Position numbers and translations under genes: made by a program
From: Hyperoodon ampullatus
Lineage: Eukaryota; Chordata; Mammalia; Artiodactyla; Ziphiidae
Length of the DNA: 64,000 nt
Reading direction: 5' to 3'
Assembly: GCA_949752795.1 (NCBI GenBank)
Contig: CATKHW010000061.1
Coordinates: 2,232,001-2,296,000 of the forward strand
Notes under the pieces: generated by a model
Database searches by the model: none
Seen by the model: only the letters and a program-made list of their open reading frames with translations
What the model was told of the DNA's origin: nothing
Part shown: piece after piece, positions 52,164 to 62,594 of the stretch
Layout of the letters: the number at the start of each line of letters is the position of its first letter
Position numbering within the stretch: the stretch's first letter is position 1

Positions 52164-53902
52164 TTCCTTCAGGGTCTCTGATGAAAGCTGGAATGACCCT
52201 ATCTACAACGACAGCTGGATGTGGCATATGGAGGGACACTTGGGACTGAGACAATTGGTGAGATTGGGTGAGCAAATGCAGACCCTTTAAAGCAATAATG
52301 CATGGCACCCATTCCATGGGTCCGAACTCTCCAGGTTGAAGGGAATATTACTACAGCTATAACATGTGCGGGAAACCTAGGGAACGGACACACTGTGAAT
52401 ACGAAAGGTTTCTAAAACTCAACGAATAATCCCACTCCTGGTGCTCCGGTTTGACTTTCCGTCTGCTTTAGTATCAACCTCCCAACTTGGAGAGACAGCC
52501 CCTTTAACCTCTTGGTTCGCACAGGTTGCCAATTTGGCAGAGGATGAAAGGGAAGAGGGAGAACCAATGAGAGAGTAGCTGTTAGGCATTTGGACGGGCA
52601 CATATCACTGTAATTTCCCGGCAGGAAGAAGAATTAACCAAATTCTCAGCCACCCACCGGGAACCAGTATAGGTCCTGAGCCAAAATTTTGGACTTGCGG
52701 TCAGCTCACCAAAAACGAGTTGAAAAATGGAGCTCAGGGGCACAGCAATTCACAAACTGGCCGAGTAATAAAGGACAACTATCGTCCAAAAATCTGTTGA
52801 GGGAAGGCAACGAGGCGGACTTGAAAGCGAGGCAGAATAGCAGGAAACAGATTTCAAGAGGTACGTTGGAATCGCCTTTAAAGCACAGGAAGAGGGGCAC
52901 AACTTCGACAATGATGCACTTGGCCAAAAAGGGCGTATGCGTTTTCTCCTGAATATATTCAGGAGAAAACGCATACGCCCTTTTTGGCCAAGCAAGCAAG
53001 CGGGCAATGCAAATCTGCACTACAAAGAAGTATCACTTCCCACCGGTCAAAAGGGACATCCACAAAATGTGTAAGAACAAGAAAGGCAAGACAGGCCCTG
53101 GAGAACAGGGAGCCTTGTTATGCTGATGGGCGGGATGTAAATTGCCAACTGCCTCTCTGGAGGAGTGCATTCTGTTCCCTACAACAAGTAAAGAACAGAG
53201 CTACAGAGCCAAGGGCACTACCAGTCTAGGGAATATACCTTGGGAAAACTGAAAATCAATAAGACAGAGCCACCCCAAAATTTAGGGCTGCACTGCATAC
53301 AAGGACCTCAACTTGGATACACCTTAAGTATCCCAGAAAATATAAACATGGTTCAAAAAATTGTGGTACTTACGTACGATGGAATATCCCTCAGCCATGA
53401 AATCAATGTCATAAGACCAGTAGCAGCAAAATGGGTGGATTCAGGTACGATGATTCTAAGTGAAATAAGTCACACAGAAAAAGAAACTTATCATAAGATA
53501 TCACTTATGAAGATCCTGTAAACATGGCTACACTTGAACTGAGTTAGGAAAGAGAACAGTGTCTCACATTTAGAAAACACTCTTATACCTGCTTAAGGGG
53601 GAAGGAGAGGTGGGGTGATGCATAAAACCAGAGTTTGATATAAGCACAGGTACCGTTCCAAAAACCAACTATGGAATAGACAAGACCTACACCGTCCTCA
53701 GCGAAAGGGACTCAAAACCCCATATTTCCCGCAGAGGAAAATATCTGACTAGTAAGAATCTTAAAACCTATGTATTGATATGTCTCCGTAAGGGAATCAA
53801 GTGTGTCTAGACTGGCATAAACATGGGAGCGAGAATCAGCTCAAACCCACTATAAAAAGGAATTTCAAAAACAAAACAAAAAAACTGGGAAATTCTTTAC
53901 AA
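52164..53902 (+). repeat. Satellite unit 31
   Basis: catatggagg, gacaattgg, aacgaataatcccac, ctttagtatc, cctgagcc, gggagcgag end. Palindrome 52919-52992 is perfect. Confidence 0.95.
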
Positions 53903-55641
53903 TTCCTTCAGGGTCTATGATGAAATCTAGAATGACCCTATCTACAACGACAGCTGGATGTGGCATAAGGAGGGACACTTGGGACTGAGACGATTGGTGA
54001 GATTGGGTGAGCAAATGCAGACCCTTTAAAGCAATAATGCATGGCACCCATTCCATGGGTCCGAACTCTCCAGGTTGAAGGGAATATTACTACAGCTATA
54101 ACATTTGCAGGAAACCTAGAGAACGGACACACTGTGAATACGAAAGGTTTCTAAAACTCAACGCATAGTCCCTCTCCTGGTGCTCCGGTTTGACTTTCCG
54201 TCTGCTTTACTATCAACCTCCCAACTTGGAGAGACAGCCCCTTTAACCTCTTGGTTCGCACAGGTTGCCAATTTGGCAGAGGATGAAAGGGAAGAGGGAG
54301 AACCAATGAGAGAGTAGCTGTTAGGCATTTGGACGGGCACATATCACTGTAATTTCCCGGCAGGAAGAAGAATTAACCAAATTCTCAGCCACCCACCGGG
54401 AACCAGTATAGGTCCTGAACCAAAATTTTGGACTTGCGGTCAGCTCACCAAAAACGAGTTGAAAAATGGAGCTCAGGGGCACAGCAATTCACAAACTGGC
54501 CGAGTAATAAAGGACAACTATCGTCCAAAAATCTGTTGAGGTAAGGCAATGAGGCGGACTTGAAAGCGAGGCAGAATAGCAGGAAACAGATTTCAAGAGG
54601 TATGTTGGAATCGCCTTTAAAGCACAGGAAGAGGGGCACAACTTCGACAATGATGCACTTGGCCAAAAAGGGCGTATGCGTTTTCTCCTGAATATATTGA
54701 GGAGAAAACGCATACGCCCTTTTTGGCCAAGCAAGCAAGCGGGCAATGCAAATCTGCACTACAAAGAAGTATCACTTCCCACCGGTCAAAGGGGACATCC
54801 ACAAAATGTGTAAGAACAAGAAAGGCAAGACAGGCCCTGGAGAACAGGGAGCCTTGTTATGCTGATGGGCGGGATGTAAATTGCCAACTGCCTCTCTGGA
54901 GGAGTGCATTCTGTTCCCTACAACAAGTAAAGAACAGAGCTACAGAGCCAAGGGCACTACCAGTGTAGGGAATATACCTTGGGAAAACTGAAAATCAATA
55001 AGACAGAGCCACCCCAAAATATAGGGCTGCAGTGCATACAAGGATCTCAACTTGGATACACCTTAAGTATCCCAGAAAATATAAACATGGTTCAAAAAAT
55101 TGTGGTACTTACGTACGATGGAATATCCCTCAGCCATGAAATCAATGTCATAAGACCAGTAGCAGCAAAATGGGTGGATTCAGGTACGATGATTCTAAGT
55201 GAAATAAGTCACACAGAAAAAGAAACTTATCATAAGATATCACTTATGAAGATCCTGTAAACATGGCTACACTTGAACTGAGTTAGGAAAGAGAACAGTG
55301 TCTCACATTTAGAAAACACTCTTATACCGGCTTAAGGGGGAAGGAGAGGTGGGGTGATGCATAAAACCAGAGTTTGATATAAGCACAGGTACCATTCCAA
55401 AAACCAACTATGGAATAGACAAGACCTACACCGTCCTCAGCGAAAGGGACTCAAAACCCCATATTTCCCGCAGAGGAAAATATCTGACTAGTAAGAATCT
55501 TAAAACCTATGTATTGATATGTCTCCATAAGGGAATCAAGTGTGTCTAGACTGGCATAAACATGGCAGCGAGAATCAGCTCAAACCCACTATAAAAAGGA
55601 ATTTCAAGAACAAAACAAAAAAACTGGGAAATTCTTTACAA
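53903..55641 (+). repeat. Satellite unit 32
   Basis: ggtctatgatg, atctagaatg and aacatttgcagg (as unit 23); gaggtaaggcaatg, gtcaaagggg, agtgtaggg, aggatctc (as unit 30). The palindrome at 54658-54731 has the same atattgagg break as unit 30. Confidence 0.95.
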
Positions 55642-57380
55642 TTCCTTCAGGGTCTCTGATGAAAGCTGGAATGACCCTATCTACAACGACAGCTGGATGT
55701 GGCATAAGGAGGGACCCTTGGGACTGAGACAATTGGTGAGATTGGGTGAGCAAATGCAGACCCTTTAAAGCAATAATGCATGGCACCCATTCCATGGGTC
55801 CGAACTCTCCAGGTTGAAGGGAATATTACTACAGCTATAACATGTGCTGGAAACCTAGGGAACGGACACACTGTGAATACGAAAGGTTTCTAAAACTCAA
55901 CGAATAATCCCACTCCTGGTGCTCCAGTTTGACTTTCCGTCTGCTTTAGTATCAACCTCCCAACTTGGAGAGACAGCCCCTTTAACCTCTTGGTTCGCAC
56001 AGGTTGCCAATTTGGCAGAGGATGAAAGGGAAGAGGGAGAACCAATGAGACAGTAGCTGTTAGGCATTTGGACGGGCACATATCACTGTAATTTCCCGGC
56101 AGGAAGAAGAATTAACCAAATTCTCAGCCACCCACCGGGAACCAGTATAGGTCCTGAGCCAAAATTTTGGACTTGCGGTCAGCTCACCAAAAACGAGTTG
56201 AAAAATGGAGCTCAGGGGCACAGCAATTCACAAACTGGCCGAATAATAAAGGACAACTATCATCCAAAAATCTGTTGAGGGAAGGCAACGAGGCGGACTT
56301 GAAAGCGAGGCAGAATAGCAGGAAACAGATTTCAAGAGGTACGTTGGAATCGCCTTTAAAGCACAGGAAGAGGGGCACAACTTCGACAATGATGCACTTG
56401 GCCAAAAAGGGCGTATGCGTTTTCTCCTGAATATATTCAGGAGAAAACGCATACGCCCTTTTTGGCCAAGCAAGCAAGCGGGCAATGCAAATCTGCACTA
56501 CAAAGAAGTATCACTTCCCACCGGTCAAAAGGGACATCCACAAAATGTGTAAGAACAAGAAAGGCAAGACAGGCCCTGGAGAACAGGGAGCCTTGTTATG
56601 CTGATGGGCGGGATGTAAATTGCCAACTGCCTCTCTGGAGGAGTGCATTCTGTTCCCTACAACAAGTAAAGAACAGAGCTACAGAGCCAAGGGCACTACC
56701 AGTCTAGGGAATATACCTTGGGAAAACTGAAAATCAATAAGACAGAGCCACCCCAAAATTTAGGGCTGCACTGCATACAAGGACCTCAACTTGGATACAC
56801 CTTAAGTATCCCAGAAAATATAAACATGGTTCAAAAAATTGTGGTACTTACGTACGATGGAATATCCCTCAGCCATGAAATCAATGTCATAAGACCAGTA
56901 GCAGCCAAATGGGTGGATTCAGGTACGATGATTCTAAGTGAAATAAGTCACACAGAAAAAGAAACTTATCATAAGATATCACTTATGAAGATCCTGTAAA
57001 CATGGCTACACTTGAACTGAGTTAGGAAAGAGAACAGTGTCTCACATTTAGAAAACACTCTTATACCTGCTTAAGGGGGAAGGAGAGGTGGGGTGATGCA
57101 TAAAACCAGAGTTTGATATAAGCACAGGTACCGTTCCAAAAACCAACTATGTAATAGACAAGACCTACACCGTCCTCAGTGAAAGGGACTCAAAACCCCA
57201 TATTTCCCGCAGAGGAAAATATCTGACTAGTAAGAATCTTAAAACCTATGTATTGATATGTCTCCGTAAGGGAATCAAGTGTGTCTAGACTGGCATAAAC
57301 ATGGGAGCGAGAATCAGCTCAAACCCACTATAAAAAGTAATTTCAAAAACAAAACAAAAAATCTGGGAAATTCTTTACAA
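55642..57380 (+). repeat. Satellite unit 33
   Basis: gggaccctt, gacaattgg, gtgctgg, aacgaataatcccac, ctttagtatc, gagacagtag, cctgagcc, gaataataaag, atcatcc, tatgtaatag, gggagcgag end. Palindrome 56397-56470 is perfect. Confidence 0.95.
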
Positions 57381-59117
57381 TTCCTTCAGGGTCTCTGATG
57401 AAATCTGGAATGACCCTATCTACAACGACAGCTGGATGTGGCATAAGGAGGGACACTTGGGACTGAGACGATTGGTGAGATTGGGTGAGCAAATGCAGAC
57501 CCTTTAAAGCAATAATGCATGGCACCCATTCCATGGGTCCGAACTCTCCAGGTTGAAGGGAATATTACTACAGCTATAACATGTGCAGGAAACCTAGAGA
57601 ACGGACACACTGTGAATACGAAAGGTTTCTAAAACTCAACGCATAGTCCCTCTCCTGGTGCTCCGGTTTGACTTTCCGTCTGCTTTACTATCAACCTCCC
57701 AACTTGGAGAGACAGCCCCTTTAACCTCTTGGTTCGCACAGGTTGCCAATTTGGCAGAGGATGAAAGGGAAGAGGGAGAACCAATGAGAGAGTAGCTGTT
57801 AGGCATTTGGACGGGCACATATCACTGTAATTTCCCGGCAGGAAGAAGAATTAACCAAATTCTCAGCCACCCACCGGGAACCAGTATAGGTCCTGAACCA
57901 AAATTTTGGACTTGCGGTCAGCTCACCAAAAACGAGTTGAAAAATGGAGCTCAGGGGCACAGCAATTCACAAACTGGCCGAGTAATAAAGGACAACTATC
58001 GTCCAAAAATCTGTTGAGGGAAGGCAACGAGGCGGACTTGAAAGCGAGGCAGAATAGCAGGAAACAGATTTCAAGAGGTACGTTGGAATCGCCTTTAAAG
58101 CACAGGAAGAGGGGCACAACTTCGACAATGATGCACTTGGCCAAAAAGGGCGTATGCGTTTTCTCCTGAATATATTCAGGAGAAAACGCATACGCCCTTT
58201 TTGGCCAAGCAAGCAAGCACAAGCGGGCAATGCAAATCTGCACTACAAAGAAGTATCACTTCCCACCGGTCAAAGGGGACATCCACAAAATGTGTAACAA
58301 AAAGAAAGGCAAGACAGGCCCTGGAGAACAGGGAGCCTTGTTATGCTGATGGGCGGGATGTAAATTGCCAACTGCCTCTCTGGAGGAGTGCATTCTGTTC
58401 CCTAAAACAAGTAAAGAACAGAGCCAAGGGCACTACCAGTCTAGGGAATATACCTTGGGAAAACTGAAAATCAATAAGACAGAGCCACCCCAAAATTTAG
58501 GGCTGCACTGCATACAAGGACCTCAACTTGGATACACCTTAAGTATCCCAGAAAATATAAACATGGTTCAAAAAATTGTGGTACTTACGTACGATGGAAT
58601 ATCCCTCAGCCATGAAATCAATGTCATAAGACCAGTAGCAGCAAAATGGGTGGATTCAGGTACGATGATTCTAAGTGAAATAAGTCACACAGAAAAAGAA
58701 ACTTATCATAAGATATCACTTATGAAGATCCTGTAAACATGGCTACACTTGAACTGAGTTAGGAAAGAGAACAGTGTCTCACATTTAGAAAACACTCTTA
58801 TACCTGCTTAAGGGGGAAGGAGAGGTGGGGTGATGCATAAAACCAGAGTTTGATATAAGCACAGGTACCGTTCCAAAAACCAACTATGGAATAGACAAGA
58901 CCTACACCGTCCTCAGTGAAAGGGACTCAAAACCCCATATTTCCCGCAGAGGAAAATATCTGACTAGTAAGAATCTTAAAACCTATGTATTGATATGTCT
59001 CCGTAAGGGAATCAAGTGTGTCTAGACTGGCATAAACATGGCAGCGAGAATCAGCTCAAACCCACTATAAAAAGGAATTTCAAGAACAAAACAAAAAAAC
59101 TGGGAAATTCTTTACAA
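57381..59117 (+). repeat. Satellite unit 34 (1,737 bp, two larger indels)
   Basis: A 6-bp expansion follows the palindrome (aagcaagcaagcacaagcg, 58209-58225). An 8-bp loss occurs near 58424, where acagagctacagagcc became acagagcc. The net -2 explains the length. The loss joins two frames into a 123-residue open frame (58365-58736), which I consider fortuitous. Palindrome 58136-58209 is perfect. Confidence 0.95.
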
Positions 59118-60856
59118 TTCCTTCAGGGTCTCTTATGAAATCTGGAATGACCCTATCTACAACGACAGCTGGATGTGGCATAAGGAGGGACACTTGGGAC
59201 TGAGACGATTGGTGAGATTGGGTGAGCAAATGCAGACCCTTTAAAGCAATAATGCATGGCACCCATTCCATGGGTCCGAACTCTCCAGGTTGAAGGGAAT
59301 ATTACTACAGCTATAACATGTGCAGGAAACCTAGAGAACGGACACACTGTGAATACGAAAGGTTTCTAAAACTCAACGCATAGTCCCTCTCCTGGTGCTC
59401 CGGTTTGACTTTCCGTCTGCTTTACTATCAACCTCCCAACTTGGAGAGACAGCCCCTTTAACCTCTTGGTTCGCACAGGTTGCCAATTTGGCAGAGGATG
59501 AAATGGAAGAGGGAGAACCAATGAGAGAGTAGCTGTTAGGCATTTGGACGGGCACATATCACTGTAATTTCCCGGCAGGAAGAAGAATTAACCAAATTCT
59601 CAGCCACCCACCGGGAACCAGTATAGGTCCTGAACCAAAAATTTGGACTTGCGGTCAGCTCACCAAAAACGAGTTGAAAAATGGAGCTCAGGGGCACAGC
59701 AATTCACAAACTGGCCGAGTAATAAAGGACAACTATCGTCCAAAAATCTGTTGAGGGAAGGCAACGAGGTGGACTTGAAAGCGAGGCAGAATAGCAGGAA
59801 ACAGATTTCAAGAGGTACGTTGGAATCGCCTTTAAAGCACAGGAAGAGGGGCACAACTTCGACAATGATGCACTTGGCCAAAAAGGGCGTATGCGTTTTC
59901 TCCTGAATATATTCAGGAGAAAACGCATACGCCCTTTTTGGCCAAGCAAGCAAGCGGGCAATGCAATTCTGCACTACAAAGAAGTATCACTTCCCACCGG
60001 TCAAAAGGGACATCCACAAAATGTGTAAGAACAAGAAAGGCAAGACAGGCCCTGGAGAACAGGGAGCCTTGTTATGCTGATGGGCGGGATGTAAATTGCC
60101 AACTGCCTCTCTGGAGGAGTGCATTCTGTTCCCTAAAACAAGTAAAGAACAGAGCTACAGAGCCAAGGGCACTACCAGTCTAGGGAATATAACTTGGGAA
60201 AACTGAAAATCAATAAGACAGAGCCACCCCAAAATTTAGGGCTGCACTGCATACAAGGACCTCAAATTGGATACACCTTAAGTATCCCAGAAAATATAAA
60301 CATGGTTCAAAAAATTGTGGTACTTACGTACGATGGAATATCCCTCAGCCATGAAATCAATGTCATAAGACCAGTAGCAGCAAAATGGGTGGATTCAGGT
60401 ACGATGATTCTAAGTGAAATAAGTCACACAGAAAAAGAAACTTATCATAAGATATCACTTATGAAGATCCTGTAAACATGGCTACACTTGAACTGAGTTA
60501 GGAAAGAGAACAGTGTCTCACATTTAGAAAACACTCTTATACCTGCTTAAGGTTGAAGGAGAGGTGGGGTGATGCATAAAACCAGAGTTTGATATAAGCA
60601 CAGGTACCGTTCCAAAAACCAACTATGGAATAGACAAGACCTACACCGTCCTCAGTGAAAGGGACTCAAAACCCCATATTTCCCGCACAGGAAAGTATCT
60701 GACTAGTAAGAATCTTAAAACCTATGTATTGATATGTCTCCGTAAGGGAATCAAGGGTGTCTAGACTGGCATAAACATGGCAGCGAGAATCAGCTCAAAG
60801 CCACTATAAAAAGGAATTTCAAAAACAAAACAAAAAAACTGGGAAATTCTTTACAA
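59118..60856 (+). repeat. Satellite unit 35
   Basis: tcttatgaaatctgg near 59131, gaaatggaag, aaaaatttgg, gaggtggac, gcaattctgc, ataacttggg, ctcaaattgg, aggttgaagg, gcacaggaaag, caagggtgtc. Several of these are shared with unit 19. Palindrome 59873-59946 is perfect. Confidence 0.95.
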
Positions 60857-62594
60857 TTCCTTCAGGGTCTCTGATGAAATCTGGAATGACCCTATCTACA
60901 ACGACAGCTGGATGTGGCATAAGGAGGGACACTTGGGACTGAGACGATTGGTGAGATTGGGTGAGCAAATGCAGACCCTTTAAAGCAATAATGCATGGCA
61001 CCCATTCCATGGGTCCGAACTCTCCAGGTTGAAGGGAATATTACTACAGCTATAACATGTGCGGGAAACCTAGAGAACGGACACACTGTGAATACGAAAG
61101 GTTTCTAAAACTCAACGCATAGTCCCTCTCCTGGTGCTCCGGTTTGACTTTCCGTCTGCTTTACTATCAACCTCCCAACTTGGAGAGACAGCCCCTTTAA
61201 CCTCTTGGTTCGCACAGGTTGCCAATTTGGCAGAGGATGAAAGGGAAGAGGGAGAACCAATGAGAGAGTAGCTGTTAGGCATTTGGACGGGCACATATCA
61301 CTGTAATTTCCCAGCAGGAAGAAGAATTAACCAAATTCTCAGCCACCCACCGGGAACCAGTATAGGTCCTGAACCAAAATTTTGGACTTGCGGTCAGCTC
61401 ACCAAAAACGAGTTGAAAAATGGAGCTCAGGGGCACAGCAATTCACAAACTGGCCGAGTAATAAAGGACAACTATCGTCCAAAAATCTGTTGAGGGAAGG
61501 CAACGAGGCGGACTTGAAAGCGAGGCAGAATAGCAGGAAACAGATTTCAAGAGGTATGTTGGAATCGCCTTTAAAGCACAGGAAGAGGGCACAACTTCGA
61601 CAATGACGCACTTGGCCAAAAAGGGCGTATGCGTTTTCTCCTGAATATATTCAGGAGAAAACGCATACGCCCTTTTTGGCCAAGCAAGCAAGCGGGCAAT
61701 GCAAATCTGCACTGCAAAGAAGTATCACTTCCCACCGGTCAAAAGGGACATCCACAAAATGTGTAAGAACAAGAAAGGCAAGACAGGCCCTGGAGAACAG
61801 GGAGCCTTGTTATGCTGATGGGCGGGATGTAAATTGCCAACTGCCTCTCTGGAGGAGTGCATTCTGTTCCCTACAACAAGTAAAGAACAGAGCTACAGAG
61901 CCAAGGGCACTACCAGTCTAGGGAATATACCTTGGGAAAACTGAAAATCAATAAGACAGAGCCACCCCAAAATTTAGGGCTGCACTGCATACAAGGATCT
62001 CAACTTGGATACACCTTAAGTATCCCAGAAAATATAAACATGGTTCAAAAAATTGTGGTACTTACGTACGATGGAATATCCCTCAGCCATGAAATCAATG
62101 TCATAAGACCAGTAGCAGCAAAATGGGTGGATTCAGGTACGATGATTCTAAGTGAAATAAGTCACACAGAAAAAGAAACTTATCATAAGATATCACTTAT
62201 GAAGATCCTGTAAACATGGCTACACTTGAACTGAGTTAGGAAAGAGAACAGTGTCTCACATTTAGAAAACACTCTTATACCTGCTTAATGGGGAAGGAGA
62301 GGTGGGGTGATGCATAAAACCAGAGTTTGATATAAGCACACGTACCGTTCCAAAAACCAACTATGGAATAGACAAGACCTACACCGTCCTCAGCGAAAGG
62401 GACTCAAAATCCCATATTTCCCGCAGAGGAAAATATCTGACTAGTAAGAATCTTAAAACCTATGTATTGATATGTCTCCGTAAGGGAATCAAGTGTGTCT
62501 AGACTGGCATAAACATGGCAGCGAGAATCAGCTCAAACCCACTATAAAAAGGAATTTCAAAAACAAAACAAAAAAACTGGGAAATTCTTTACAA
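60857..62594 (+). repeat. Satellite unit 36 (1,738 bp)
   Basis: gaaatctgg, tttcccagc, gtatgttgg, one G lost at gaagagggcac near 61585, atgacgcac, actgcaaag, ccctacaac, aggatctc, cacacgtacc. Palindrome 61611-61684 is perfect. Confidence 0.95.

Larger units (their letters stand above)
43471..57380 (+). repeat. Two-unit higher-order repeat, units 26-33 (period about 3,477 bp)
   Basis: Units 26, 28, 30 and 32 carry aaggatctcaac in the ORF2-like part, while units 27, 29, 31 and 33 carry aacgaataatcccac in the RT-like part. Neither marker occurs in the other set. gtcaaagggg also follows the first set. Four consecutive dimers are present. Confidence 0.85.
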
